A stretch of 64,000 nt of DNA, taken from Bacteroidales bacterium (GTDB lineage: Bacteria; Bacteroidota; Bacteroidia; Bacteroidales; Marinilabiliaceae). Positions within the stretch are counted from its first letter, which is position 1; each line of letters starts with the position of its first letter. The notes beneath the pieces were generated by a model that saw only the letters and a program-made list of their open reading frames with translations, was not told the DNA's origin and ran no database searches. Shown piece by piece: positions 18,144 to 27,797 of this stretch. A program made the translations under genes and the position numbers. Location: assembly GCA_024401395.1 (NCBI GenBank), contig JAKSLD010000005.1, positions 62,001 to 126,000 on the forward strand, given 5' to 3'.

Positions 18144-18641
18144 TTAATCGTCTATATCATCAATTGTTATCTGACGTTTGAAACTCTCCTCGAGAGATAT
18201 AATAGTCTCTGTTGATGCGATACCCTCAATAGCCTGCAACTTATCATGGAGAATATACTTCATGTGCTCATTGCTCTTAGCATAAATCTTGATGAAGATA
18301 GCATACTGACCAGTAGTATAATGACACTCTATAATCTGAGGAATTTTCTTCATCTCGTCTACTACCTTGTCAAAATACTTCGAATCTTTCAGAAAGATAC
18401 CTATATATGCACATGTCTGATAGCCTATGCGAGTAGGATTGATAACAAACTCAGATCCCTTAATGATACCTATCTGAACCAAACGCTGAACACGCTGATG
18501 AATAGCTGCACCCGACACACCGCACTCTCTAGCAACCTCAAGATATGGAACACGAGCATTGGCCATGATCATTCTCAAGATCTTCTTGTCCAACTCATCA
18601 ATCTGAGGTGCGACATCAAATTTGTTACTAATGTCTGCCAT
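18144..18641 (-). CDS. Lrp/AsnC-family transcriptional regulator
   Basis: A 165-residue DNA-binding protein with the standard AsnC layout: N-terminal helix-turn-helix (IDELDKKILRMIMANARVPY, then VARECGVSGAAIHQRVQRLV) and a C-terminal RAM ligand-binding domain (TCAYIGIFLKDSKYFD..., ECHYTTGQYAIFIKIYAKS). Such proteins sense amino acids and control amino acid metabolism or transport. Targets are not visible; it is divergent from the M64 peptidase gene, with promoters interleaved in the 88-bp gap, and gdhA lies nearby. A strong promoter is at 18675-18705. Confidence 0.9.
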   Translation of the reverse strand: MADISNKFDVAPQIDELDKKILRMIMANARVPYLEVARECGVSGAAIHQRVQRLVQIGIIKGSEFVINPTRIGYQTCAYIGIFLKDSKYFDKVVDEMKKIPQIIECHYTTGQYAIFIKIYAKSNEHMKYILHDKLQAIEGIASTETIISLEESFKRQITIDDIDD

Positions 18642-18674
18642 TTCCTTTAATTTGTTGTTCTATATTATATATAG

Positions 18675-18705
18675 CAAAAATAACCCTAAATTTGTAATTG
18701 ACAAA
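18675..18705 (-). promoter_or_regulatory. AsnC promoter, overlapping a divergent promoter
   Basis: On the minus strand TTTG (plus 18702-18705), 19 bp, TATTTTTG (plus 18675-18682): a full match to the Bacteroidetes consensus. On the plus strand a TAAATTTG box (18687-18694) for the M64 gene lies inside the same window, so the two divergent promoters overlap and may interfere or share a regulator. Confidence 0.6.
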
Positions 18706-18729
18706 ACAATAACGAAAAAATATATATCC

Positions 18730-20019
18730 ATGCATCAAATGACACACTATACGCATTTTTTCATTGCATTATATCTTACATTGCTATGCACAGGTTGCAA
18801 ATTATCAACTTATGCAAATCAATCATATAATACTACCCCATTCGACGAAAAGTTTCAAAATATTACTTTACGTATCGACTTGACTATGCGTGATACACTG
18901 CCCAACAGTGAGGTGAAGATTGCTTCTATATCTAAGATGGGCGAATGGACGGGTCGTCGTGGAGAAACTTACCTCATCGATAACCACCCTATGGGAAATT
19001 TTACTTATACTATTGTAGATGATGCAACTCGCGACACCATTTGGACCGACGGATTCTGCGCCCTATACGAAGAGTGGGTCGGCACTCAGTACGAGAACAA
19101 AAAAGTCGAGACTTACGAGCATTCCATACTTGTTCCTATGCCTAAACGCCCTGCGACATTCGTGCTCGAACAGCGTGCCCGCAATGGTGTCTATTCTGAA
19201 AAACTGCGAGCAACCTTAAGGCATTCTGATATCAGACAGTGTACAACCTTATTGAATCCTACTGTCAAAACGCTACGTGACAGTGGCGACCCAGCACATA
19301 CTTTGGATATTCTGATTCTAGCCGACCACTACACTGCCGGCGAAGAATCTGCTTTCGATGCTGTTGCAGATAGCCTCGCTAATGTATGGTTCTCTCGCGC
19401 TCCTTGGTCGGAATATAAAGACAGAGTATCTTTCCGAACTGCTTTCCTGCCTTGCGAAACAAACGAGATAAACAACCGAATATCAAATCCCGACTCACAC
19501 CTTTCGCCACTAAACACTCAGTTTGGATGGCATGGGTCCGATCGCTATCTCACGACAAATCAGGTATTCGCTCAAACTGATTACGCCGGTAATATTCCTG
19601 CTGACTTTATAATAATTGCTGTCAATACCAACATTTATGGTGGCGGTGGCATATATAATGAACTGACAACGTTCTCTGCGGGACATCCACAAGCAATAGA
19701 ACTTCTTATCCATGAAGCTGGTCATGGTTTCGCTGGTCTTGCAGATGAATACTTCGACAATACATCTGATGGTTTGGACGAGTATTATGATATCTCTACC
19801 GAGCCATGGGAGCCTAACATTACATCTCTGAAGCATTTCGACCTAAAATGGAAGACATTGTACGAAGACGGTAGGGCAGGTCTCCTTGAAGGCGCAGCAT
19901 ACACTAGTAAAGGAATGTACCGGGCCTCTGACGTATGCCTCATGCGCGTACTGAATGAACCTTTCTGCCCTGCTTGTCACATGGCTGTCGAACGCAAAAT
20001 CAAGGAGTATTTAGAGTAA
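18730..20019 (+). CDS. M64-family zinc metallopeptidase, lipoprotein
   Basis: A 429-residue predicted lipoprotein (hydrophobic run, lipobox LLCTGC) of the IgA-peptidase M64 group. The zinc motif is HEAGHGFAGLADEY, with the two histidines and the later aspartate expected for the family; DILILADHYTAGEESAFD and CPACHMAVERKI near the C-terminus are also typical. The N-terminal ~150 residues form the extra beta-rich domain common in Bacteroidetes members. I chose ATG 18730; a second ATG at 18739 is possible, and the longer frame back to 18622 overlaps the divergent regulator. Likely degrades host or dietary proteins at the cell surface. Confidence 0.85.
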   Translation: MHQMTHYTHFFIALYLTLLCTGCKLSTYANQSYNTTPFDEKFQNITLRIDLTMRDTLPNSEVKIASISKMGEWTGRRGETYLIDNHPMGNFTYTIVDDATRDTIWTDGFCALYEEWVGTQYENKKVETYEHSILVPMPKRPATFVLEQRARNGVYSEKLRATLRHSDIRQCTTLLNPTVKTLRDSGDPAHTLDILILADHYTAGEESAFDAVADSLANVWFSRAPWSEYKDRVSFRTAFLPCETNEINNRISNPDSHLSPLNTQFGWHGSDRYLTTNQVFAQTDYAGNIPADFIIIAVNTNIYGGGGIYNELTTFSAGHPQAIELLIHEAGHGFAGLADEYFDNTSDGLDEYYDISTEPWEPNITSLKHFDLKWKTLYEDGRAGLLEGAAYTSKGMYRASDVCLMRVLNEPFCPACHMAVERKIKEYLE

Positions 20020-20074
20020 GGGTATACGCAATTCACGTAATACTATACGCTATACTCGTAAAGAAATAGACTTT

Positions 20075-20107
20075 ATTGCACTACATTAATAAAACACCAT
20101 AATTTTG
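20075..20107 (+). promoter_or_regulatory. gdhA promoter
   Basis: ATTG (20075-20078), 21 bp, TAATTTTG (20100-20107); the -7 box is a full consensus match, the -33 box is one base off. The start site would lie about 45 bp ahead of gdhA. Confidence 0.55.
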
Positions 20108-20158
20108 CTTCCATAAGAAAAAACAAAAAGTATAACACTTTAAAGATACAAGCTAATT

Positions 20159-21511
20159 ATGGCAAAGTACGAAGCACAGATTAACGAGTTCATGACGAAG
20201 ATCATCGCCAAGAACCCAGGTGAGAGCGAGTTCCACCAGGCAGTAAAAGAGGTTGTAACAAGCCTTATGCCATTCATCGAGGAGAATCCTAAGTACAAGG
20301 CAGCTAAGATCCTTGAGCGTATGGCAGAGCCTGAGCGCGTTATTATCTTCCGAGTTCCTTGGATGGATGATAAGGGCGAGATGCAGTTCAACCGTGGTTT
20401 CCGCGTTCAGATGAACTCAGCTATCGGCCCATACAAAGGCGGTCTTCGTCTTCACCCAACTGTAAACCTCGGCGTACTCAAGTTCCTTGCTTTCGAGCAG
20501 GTATTGAAGAACTCCCTCACAACTCTCCCAATGGGTGGTGGTAAAGGTGGTTCAGACTTCGACCCTAAGGGCAAGTCAGACAATGAGGTAATGCGTTTCT
20601 GCCAGAGCTTCATGACAGAGCTCGAGCGTCACATCGGTGCTGACACTGACGTACCTGCTGGTGATATAGGTGTAGGTGGTCGTGAGATTGGTTACCTCTT
20701 CGGTCAGTACAAGCGTCTCCGTAACGAGTTTACTGGTGTCCTCACTGGTAAGGGTCTCGGCTGGGGTGGTTCCCTCATCCGTCCAGAGGCTACAGGTTAC
20801 GGTCTCGTATACTTCGCTTCTGAGATGCTCGCTACACAGGGCAAGGATTTCAAGGGCAAGACAGTTGTTATCTCAGGTTCAGGTAACGTTGCACAATATG
20901 CATGCGAGAAGGCTACACAGCTTGGTGCTAAGGTAGTTACTCTCTCTGATTCAAACGGCTTCATCTATGATGCTGACGGTATCGACGCTGAGAAGCTCGC
21001 ATTCGTAATGGAGTTGAAGAACGTTAAGCGCGGTCGTATCAAGGAGTATGTTGCTAAGTATCCAAAAGCAGTTTACACAGAGGGCGAGCGTCCTTGGGGT
21101 ACAAAGTGTGATGTAGCTCTTCCATGTGCTACACAGAACGAGATCAACGAGGCTGACGCTAAGAAGCTCATCGCTAACGGTACATGGTGCGTTGCTGAGG
21201 GTGCTAACATGCCTTCAACAAACGAGGCTATCGCAGTATACCAAGCAGCTGGTATCCTCTACGCTCCTGGTAAGGCTTCTAACGCTGGTGGTGTTGCAAC
21301 TTCAGGTCTTGAGATGACACAGAACTCAATGCGTCTCCCATGGACAAGCGAGGAAGTTGACGCTAAGCTTCACCAGATCATGGTTAACATCCACGCTACT
21401 TGCGCTAAGTATGGTGCAGGCAAGGATGGCAAGATCGACTACGTAAAGGGCGCTAACATCGGTGGCTTCGTTAAGGTTGCTGACGCGATGATCGCTCAGG
21501 GTCTTGTATAA
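20159..21511 (+). CDS. gdhA: Glutamate dehydrogenase
   Basis: Interconverts glutamate and 2-oxoglutarate plus ammonia; the main ammonia-assimilation route in Bacteroidales. 450 residues, hexameric-type length. Blocks seen: FRVQMNSAIGPYKGGLRLHP, LTTLPMGGGKGGSDFDPKGKSD with the catalytic lysine, the dinucleotide loop VISGSGNVAQYA, and NAGGVATSGLEMTQNS. The 50-kDa type is usually NADP(H)-linked in anabolic use, but cofactor choice was not worked out here. Its own promoter and terminator make it a single-gene unit. Strong codon bias fits high expression. Confidence 0.96.
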   Translation: MAKYEAQINEFMTKIIAKNPGESEFHQAVKEVVTSLMPFIEENPKYKAAKILERMAEPERVIIFRVPWMDDKGEMQFNRGFRVQMNSAIGPYKGGLRLHPTVNLGVLKFLAFEQVLKNSLTTLPMGGGKGGSDFDPKGKSDNEVMRFCQSFMTELERHIGADTDVPAGDIGVGGREIGYLFGQYKRLRNEFTGVLTGKGLGWGGSLIRPEATGYGLVYFASEMLATQGKDFKGKTVVISGSGNVAQYACEKATQLGAKVVTLSDSNGFIYDADGIDAEKLAFVMELKNVKRGRIKEYVAKYPKAVYTEGERPWGTKCDVALPCATQNEINEADAKKLIANGTWCVAEGANMPSTNEAIAVYQAAGILYAPGKASNAGGVATSGLEMTQNSMRLPWTSEEVDAKLHQIMVNIHATCAKYGAGKDGKIDYVKGANIGGFVKVADAMIAQGLV

Positions 21512-21562
21512 TAAAAGGTATTGCATACACACACGCATACAAATAAGAGTTTTAGAAATGGT

Positions 21563-21600
21563 AAGTCCATGGCGCCGCGAGGCTGTCATGGACTTTTTCA
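21563..21600 (+). terminator. gdhA terminator
   Basis: AAGTCCATG (21563-21571) pairs perfectly with CATGGACTT (21587-21595), followed by TTTCATTTT. Confidence 0.8.
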
Positions 21601-21628
21601 TTTTGTTGCCCGAAAGTCTACATTGCTA

Positions 21629-21659
21629 ATTGCCATTTGTTATTAATTAGCTATCTTTG
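21629..21659 (+). promoter_or_regulatory. ribBA promoter
   Basis: TATCTTTG at 21652-21659 matches the -7 consensus; ATTG at 21629-21632, 19 bp upstream, is a one-off -33 box. The ATG follows at 21686. Confidence 0.45.
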
Positions 21660-21685
21660 CACCTCGAATATCAAACGGGCCTATA

Positions 21686-22894
21686 ATGCAATATAAATTA
21701 GACTCCATAGAGGCAGCCCTCGCCGATTTTCAAGAGGGTAAATTCGTCATCGTAGTAGATGACGAAGACCGCGAAAATGAAGGCGATTTCGTCATCGCCG
21801 CTGAAAAAATCACGCCAGAAAAGGTCAACTTCATGCTCAAGAATGGCCGTGGCGTACTATGCGCACCTATTTCTATCGCTCGTTGCAAAGAGCTCGGGCT
21901 CGCCCACATGGTAGATGATAATACTTCTATCCTCGGCACTCCTTTCACCGTATCTGTAGACAAAATCGAAGGTTGTACAACGGGTGTTTCTGCTCACGAC
22001 CGTGCTGCAACTATCCAGGCTCTTGCCGACCCATCTTCTAAACCAGAGACTTTCGGTCGTCCAGGACATATCAATCCGCTTTACGCACAGGACAAAGGTG
22101 TATTGAAACGCGCAGGCCATACTGAAGCCGCTGTCGACCTCGCTAAACTTGCAGGGCTCCAACCTGCCGCAGCTCTCATCGAGATAATGAATGAGGACGG
22201 AACAATGGCTCGTATGCCTCAGCTTATCGAAATTGCTAAGGAGAATAATTTCAAGATCATATCCATACGCGACCTCATCGCTTATCGCCTTAAGCAGGAA
22301 TCGCTCATAGAGCGCGGCGTAGAGGTTTCTCTGCCTACAGAGTACGGCACATTCCGCCTCATTCCTTTCCGCCAGAAGAGCAATGGTCTCGAACACGTGG
22401 CTCTCATCAAAGGTTCATGGAAGCCTTCTGATAATGTTCTCGTACGCATGCACTCTTCTTGTATGACTGGCGATATCTTCGGTTCTCAGCGTTGCGAGTG
22501 TGGCGAACAGCTCCATAAGGCAATGCAGACTATCGACCAGATTGGTCAGGGTGCTATCGTCTACCTCAATCAGGAGGGTCGCGGCATCGGTCTTATGGCT
22601 AAGATTCAGGCATACAAGCTCCAGGAGGAGGGCATGGATACTGTTGATGCTAATATCCATCTCGGTTTCGATGCCGACGAGCGCGACTATGGTATAGGCG
22701 CTGCTATTCTCCGCGAACTCAATATCGAGCATATTCGCCTTATGACCAATAATCCTGTTAAGCGTGTAGGTCTCGAGGCGTATGGCCTCGAAATAGTTGA
22801 GAATGTACCTATCGAGATTACTCCAAATCAGTACAATTTCAACTACCTCAAGACAAAGAAAACTCGCATGGGTCATACCTTGCACAATCTATAA
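21686..22894 (+). CDS. ribBA: RibBA, DHBP synthase / GTP cyclohydrolase II
   Basis: Bifunctional riboflavin enzyme, 402 residues. The N-terminal half makes 3,4-dihydroxy-2-butanone 4-phosphate from ribulose 5-phosphate ([35 protein letters not shown]). The C-terminal half is GTP cyclohydrolase II ([18 protein letters not shown] with the three zinc cysteines, [21 protein letters not shown]). Both active-site sets look intact. The gene is followed 10 bp later by queH. Other riboflavin genes are not in the window. Confidence 0.96.
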   Translation: MQYKLDSIEAALADFQEGKFVIVVDDEDRENEGDFVIAAEKITPEKVNFMLKNGRGVLCAPISIARCKELGLAHMVDDNTSILGTPFTVSVDKIEGCTTGVSAHDRAATIQALADPSSKPETFGRPGHINPLYAQDKGVLKRAGHTEAAVDLAKLAGLQPAAALIEIMNEDGTMARMPQLIEIAKENNFKIISIRDLIAYRLKQESLIERGVEVSLPTEYGTFRLIPFRQKSNGLEHVALIKGSWKPSDNVLVRMHSSCMTGDIFGSQRCECGEQLHKAMQTIDQIGQGAIVYLNQEGRGIGLMAKIQAYKLQEEGMDTVDANIHLGFDADERDYGIGAAILRELNIEHIRLMTNNPVKRVGLEAYGLEIVENVPIEITPNQYNFNYLKTKKTRMGHTLHNL

Positions 22895-22904
22895 TCCTGC
22901 CACT

Positions 22905-23486
22905 ATGCTGCAGCTTCAGTGGCCCGGTTCAGAATCAGACAAGCGTGTACTCCTACACGCTTGTTGTGCTCCATGTAGTAGCGCTATCCTTGAATGCCTA
23001 CTCCAGAATGGTATCACTCCTGTAGTGTATTATTTCAATCCTAATATCTACCCCCTAGAGGAGTATACCATCCGTAAGGAGGAGTCTAAGCGTCAGAATG
23101 ACACTCTCGGCGTAGAATGGATTGATGGCGACTACAACCACGAAGCATGGCTCTGCCACACCCACGGACTTGAATCGGAACCTGAACGCGGCTCTCGTTG
23201 CCTTAAGTGTTTTCAGATGCGCCTCTTATCTACAGCCCAACTGGCCGTATCGCGTGGCATACCTTTCTTCACCACTACCCTAGCCTCTTCCCGATGGAAG
23301 GACATAAAGCAAATCGAAACCGCCGCTCTCTACGCCCAAGAGAAGGTAGACAACAAAACCTTGTTCTGGACCCAGAACTGGCGCAAGGGCGGACTCTCAG
23401 AGCGCCGTATCCAACTTCTCAAGGAGGGCAACTTCTACAACCAGCTCTACTGTGGTTGCGAATTCTCAATGCGCAAACCAGAATAA
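22905..23486 (+). CDS. queH: Epoxyqueuosine reductase QueH
   Basis: A 193-residue DUF208/QueH protein, which reduces epoxyqueuosine in tRNA to queuosine, a non-homologous replacement of QueG. Key cysteines are visible: the adjacent pair in LLHACCAPCSS, CLKCFQMRL in the middle and CGCEFS at the end, in line with the cysteines that bind the iron-sulfur cluster and second metal. TTTLASSRWKD is another family block. I chose ATG 22905, 10 bp after ribBA; an earlier in-frame ATG at 22797 lies inside ribBA and adds unrelated residues. Confidence 0.9.
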   Translation: MLQLQWPGSESDKRVLLHACCAPCSSAILECLLQNGITPVVYYFNPNIYPLEEYTIRKEESKRQNDTLGVEWIDGDYNHEAWLCHTHGLESEPERGSRCLKCFQMRLLSTAQLAVSRGIPFFTTTLASSRWKDIKQIETAALYAQEKVDNKTLFWTQNWRKGGLSERRIQLLKEGNFYNQLYCGCEFSMRKPE

Positions 23487-23534
23487 AATCATTATATTTG
23501 CTCCGATAACTGGAACAAATATACCGGCAGCCAC

Positions 23535-24920
23535 ATGATTACTATTTCCACCTACCCATACATCCCCCTACGCGAAAATCCTGCTGAATCTGCAGAGATG
23601 GGAACACAGATTCTCTTCGGCGAACCATACGAGGTCCTCGAAATCAAGGATCGTTGGGCGCATGTACGTACCATAATGGACAATTATGAGGGTTATATCG
23701 ACGCTAAACTGGTAGCAAATCTCTCACAGGCTGATATAGACCGATTCACAGGCGCCAATCCAATTACCATAGTAAGTGCTCCTTTTATAAAAATTGCGAT
23801 GAACGAGGAGGCTCCCTTATACCTCCCGCTAGGCTCCCGCTTACCATTGGATACAGACAAGGCACCTTACGAATTCAAATTCAACAATCATACATATACT
23901 CTCATCGATAAGCCGACAGAGTATCTGGATGTGATATCGCTCGCAAAACAGTTTCTTAACACTCCATATCTCTGGGGTGGTCGCACTATAGGTGGTATCG
24001 ACTGCTCTGGCTTCTCTCAGACTGTATATAGGGCTTTCAACGTTTTTCTCCCTCGCAATGCATCTGCACAGGCTAAAATCGGAACTGAAGTATCTGATTT
24101 CAACGATATCCAACCTGGCGACCTTGCTTTTTTCTCTCACGGAGAATCAAACCGCGTTACACACGTCGGAATCTGCATCGATAGACAATCTATCATTCAC
24201 GCCAGCGGCTCGGTTCGTATCGATACACTCACTCCTGAGGGCATCTACAACAACGACCGCAAGTTGCAGACACACCGTCTTCTATGCATTCGTCGTCCTC
24301 AAAAGCATATCGACAACATCGTTTCTGTCTTCCAGCAGACAATGCCTAAGGCAGAAAGCGAACTTAATTTCAACAACAATTTCGAACTTCTGGTTGCCGT
24401 GATGCTATCAGCTCAATGCACCGACAAGCGCGTAAATATGGTTACCCCTGCCCTCTTCAAGGCTTATCCAGATGCCGAGTCTATGGCTAAGGCTACCGAC
24501 AAGGAGATTCTGGAATATATCTCTAGCATAAGCTACCCCAACAGTAAGGCTTCTCACTTAGCCGAAATGGCTCGCAAACTTATGAACGATTTCAAGTGCA
24601 TTGTTCCAGATAATATGGACGACCTCCAATCTCTCCCAGGTGTAGGTCGCAAGACTGCCAATGTCATAATGGCTGTAGCTTTCAATGCAGCAGCCATGCC
24701 TGTCGACACCCACGTATACCGTGTAGCGCGCCGTCTGGGACTTTCAAAAGATTCTCATACTCCAGTTGAGACCGAAGCCCAACTAAGAGCTTTATTTCCA
24801 CCTGAGCTATTGTCCACCGCCCACCATTGGCTATTGCTGCATGGCAGATATACATGTACCGCAAGGAACCCTAAATGTTCAGAGTGTTCACTATTGTCTT
24901 ATTGCCAAGGAATAAACTAA
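23535..24920 (+). CDS. nth: Fusion of NlpC/P60 peptidase and endonuclease III
   Basis: One 461-residue frame holds two complete enzymes. Residues 1-70 look like an SH3-type domain. Residues about 130-252 are an NlpC/P60 (C40) peptidase with Cys157 in GGIDCSGF, His210 in VTHVGICID and His222 in IIHASGSVRID. Residues about 253-461 are a full-length endonuclease III: Lys373 in LPGVGRKTANV, Asp391 in MPVDTHVYRV, and the 4Fe-4S ligands Cys441, Cys448, Cys451 and Cys457 with the normal C-x6-C-x2-C-x5-C spacing. No signal peptide is seen, so the protein should be cytoplasmic, where the peptidase could cut recycled murein peptides. There is no ATG, GTG or TTG near the junction (about 24285-24320). 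Confidence 0.88.
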   Translation: MITISTYPYIPLRENPAESAEMGTQILFGEPYEVLEIKDRWAHVRTIMDNYEGYIDAKLVANLSQADIDRFTGANPITIVSAPFIKIAMNEEAPLYLPLGSRLPLDTDKAPYEFKFNNHTYTLIDKPTEYLDVISLAKQFLNTPYLWGGRTIGGIDCSGFSQTVYRAFNVFLPRNASAQAKIGTEVSDFNDIQPGDLAFFSHGESNRVTHVGICIDRQSIIHASGSVRIDTLTPEGIYNNDRKLQTHRLLCIRRPQKHIDNIVSVFQQTMPKAESELNFNNNFELLVAVMLSAQCTDKRVNMVTPALFKAYPDAESMAKATDKEILEYISSISYPNSKASHLAEMARKLMNDFKCIVPDNMDDLQSLPGVGRKTANVIMAVAFNAAAMPVDTHVYRVARRLGLSKDSHTPVETEAQLRALFPPELLSTAHHWLLLHGRYTCTARNPKCSECSLLSYCQGIN

Positions 24921-25171
24921 TTGAACAAAATTATGCGACTTCATCGGAATGTACCACAAAAAAACACACATCTACAAGAGATAAAATCATTTCGACTAAC
25001 ATCAAAATAAGCCCGTTTAAGCCATTATTCCGTATTTTAAGAACTCAAATAATACCCCCAAAATTTGGCAACACGCCAAAAAAGGCGTAAATTAGCGCTG
25101 TTTTTGCCACAAAACAGTTTTGGATACATTATTGTTAAGTGGTACAATAAAAATGGAATAATAAATTTGAA

Positions 25172-27739
25172 ATGTCAGACGAGACAAACAACACAGAAAA
25201 CTATGGAGACCAGCGCATAGTCGACTTCAAGATTGAAGACCTCATGCGTACGGCCTACATCGACTATTCGATGTCAGTTATCGTTTCCCGAGCCTTACCT
25301 GATGCACGTGACGGTTTTAAGCCTGTTCATCGTCGTATCTTGTTCGGTATGAACGAACTCGGCGTTAGACACAATACTCCATACAAGAAATCAGCTCGTA
25401 TCGTCGGTGACGTACTCGGTAAGTATCACCCTCACGGTGACTCTTCCGTATACGGAGCCCTCGTACGTCTTGCACAGCCTTGGGCTATGCGTTATACTTT
25501 GGTCGACGGTCAGGGTAACTTTGGTTCCATGGACGGCGACTCAGCTGCTGCCATGCGTTACACTGAGGCTCGCCTCGAAACTATGGCTGAGGATATGCTT
25601 ATCGATATCGATAAGGAGACTGTCCTCATGCAGAAGAACTTCGATGAATCCCTCGAAGAGCCTACAGTCCTCCCAACTCGTATCCCTAACCTCCTCGTAA
25701 ATGGTTCATCTGGTATCGCCGTAGGTATGGCTACTAATATGCCAACTCACAACCTCCGCGATTCTATCGATACCGTTATTGCTTACGTCGATAACGAAAA
25801 TATCGAAAACGAGGAACTCATCAAGATTATTAAGGCTCCTGACTTCCCTACTGGTGGTATCATCTTCGGTTACGCTGGTGTTAAGGAGGCTTACGAGACT
25901 GGCAACGGCCGCGTAGTAATCCGCGCTCGCTGCGAGGTCGAGACTACAAACGAGCACGATAGTATCATCGTAACAGAAATCCCTTACAATGTTAATAAGG
26001 CCGAGATGATTAAGCACATCGCCGACCTCGTTAACGAAAAGAAACTCGAGGGTATCTCTAATATCAATGACGAGTCCGACCAGCGTGGCCTCCGCGTTGT
26101 TATCGAACTCAAGCGTGATGCGATTGCCTCCGTAGTCCTTAACCACCTCTACAAGTATACAGAGCTCCAGACAAGTTTCAGTGTCAATAATGTCGCCTTA
26201 GTTAATGGCCGACCAATGACATTGACTCTCAAGGATATGGTGAAGGTATTCGCCGATCACCGCCACGAGGTTGTCATCAACCGTACTAAGTACCTCCTCA
26301 AAAAAGCAGAGGAACGTGCCCATATCGTAGAGGGCTTAATCATCGCATCAGACAACATCGACGAGGTAGTACGTATCATCCGCGCCGCTAAGAGTCCTGA
26401 AGAGGCTAAGAAAAACCTCGAGGTTCGTTTCAACCTCGACGAACTTCAGTCCGCAGCTATCGTGGCTATGCGCCTCGGTCAGCTCACAGGTCTGGAACAG
26501 GATAAGCTTCGCGGCGAATACAAGGATCTCATGGAGAAGATTGATTATTACAATCGCATCCTCACAGATGATAGCCTTTGCCGACAGATTATCAAGGATG
26601 AACTCTTAGAGATTCGCGAAAAGTATGGTGATGATCGTCGTACATCTATTGAGTATTCTGCAGAAGAGTTCAACCCAGAAGATTTCTACGCAGATGACGA
26701 TATGGTTATTACCGTATCTCATCTGGGCTATATCAAACGTACACCTCTCACTGAGTTCCGCGCTCAGAATCGTGGTGGCGTAGGCGCTAAGGGTAGCACA
26801 ACACGCGATCAGGATTTCATCGAGCATCTCTATTTCGCAAAGATGCACGACACAATGATGTTCTTCACCCGCAACGGTCGCTGTTTCTGGTATAAGGTTT
26901 ACGATATTCCAGAGGGCAACAAGCAGTCTAAGGGTCGCGCAATCCAGAATCTTATCTCTATCGAGAAGGATGACGTGGTCAAGGCATTCATCAATGTCCG
27001 CGGTCTCAACGACAAGGAATACACCGAGAGCCATTATATCATAATGTGTACCAACAAGGGTGTAATCAAGCGTTCTAAACTTACAGATTACTCTCGTCCT
27101 CGTACCAATGGTGTAATCGCTATCACAGTACGTGAGGGCGACGAGCTCCTCCAGGCTATCCTTACCGATGGCAATAACGAGATTATGATGGCCACACAGT
27201 CTGGTCGTGCTATCCGCTTCATGGAGGACAGTGTGCGTTGCATCGGTCGTACAGGCGCTGGCGTTAAGGGTGTAACGCTTGCCGACGAAGAGACAGATGC
27301 AGTTGTAGGCTTCCTAGGCATTACTGCCGAGGAGAAGAACAATAGCAATATCTTTGTTCTCTCTGCCAACGGCTTCGGCAAACGTTCTGAAGTTGACGAA
27401 TACCGCATGACTAACCGTGGTGGTAAAGGTGTCCTTACAATGCGCATCACCGAGAAAACTGGCACGCTTGTTGCAATAGACAAGATGTCGGACGATCAGG
27501 ATCTCATGATTATCAACCGTTCGGGTATCACAATCCGTATCCCTGCCGCTGAAATCAAGGTAGCCGGCCGCGCAACTCAGGGAGTTAAGCTCATCAACCT
27601 TAAGAAGAAGGGTGATAGCATCGCTTCTGGCGCTATGGTACCTCACGACGACGAGGCTGAGGTAGACGAGGAAAGCCTGGCTGTAGACGGAGAACAACTT
27701 GAGGCACCTGAAAATCCAGGCAACCCTACAGAAGAATAA
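25172..27739 (+). CDS. gyrA: DNA gyrase subunit A
   Basis: The 855-residue A subunit of gyrase, which cuts and rejoins DNA during negative supercoiling together with GyrB (not in the window). The catalytic tyrosine is in [11 protein letters not shown]; the quinolone-resistance segment reads [21 protein letters not shown]. The C-terminal beta-pinwheel contains the GyrA-box-like [10 protein letters not shown] that separates gyrase from topoisomerase IV, and the tail is acidic, as is common in Bacteroidetes. The 251 bp upstream hold no gene I can support. Confidence 0.96.
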   Translation: MSDETNNTENYGDQRIVDFKIEDLMRTAYIDYSMSVIVSRALPDARDGFKPVHRRILFGMNELGVRHNTPYKKSARIVGDVLGKYHPHGDSSVYGALVRLAQPWAMRYTLVDGQGNFGSMDGDSAAAMRYTEARLETMAEDMLIDIDKETVLMQKNFDESLEEPTVLPTRIPNLLVNGSSGIAVGMATNMPTHNLRDSIDTVIAYVDNENIENEELIKIIKAPDFPTGGIIFGYAGVKEAYETGNGRVVIRARCEVETTNEHDSIIVTEIPYNVNKAEMIKHIADLVNEKKLEGISNINDESDQRGLRVVIELKRDAIASVVLNHLYKYTELQTSFSVNNVALVNGRPMTLTLKDMVKVFADHRHEVVINRTKYLLKKAEERAHIVEGLIIASDNIDEVVRIIRAAKSPEEAKKNLEVRFNLDELQSAAIVAMRLGQLTGLEQDKLRGEYKDLMEKIDYYNRILTDDSLCRQIIKDELLEIREKYGDDRRTSIEYSAEEFNPEDFYADDDMVITVSHLGYIKRTPLTEFRAQNRGGVGAKGSTTRDQDFIEHLYFAKMHDTMMFFTRNGRCFWYKVYDIPEGNKQSKGRAIQNLISIEKDDVVKAFINVRGLNDKEYTESHYIIMCTNKGVIKRSKLTDYSRPRTNGVIAITVREGDELLQAILTDGNNEIMMATQSGRAIRFMEDSVRCIGRTGAGVKGVTLADEETDAVVGFLGITAEEKNNSNIFVLSANGFGKRSEVDEYRMTNRGGKGVLTMRITEKTGTLVAIDKMSDDQDLMIINRSGITIRIPAAEIKVAGRATQGVKLINLKKKGDSIASGAMVPHDDEAEVDEESLAVDGEQLEAPENPGNPTEE

Positions 27740-27797
27740 TACGTACAACAATTACAGATAACACGATTATTAACTTGAAATTAATCTTATAAAGTAT

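Noticed and set aside
20021-20062. Possible tenth 11-bp array after the M64 gene (TATACGC twice)
   Set aside because: The two matching motifs are 21 bp apart, the middle unit is too different, and no head is present, so I cannot separate it from chance.
24921-25171. Small gene between the nth fusion and gyrA
   Set aside because: A 71-codon frame runs from inside the fusion gene into this gap but shows no signal, motif or start context; I see nothing supportable here.
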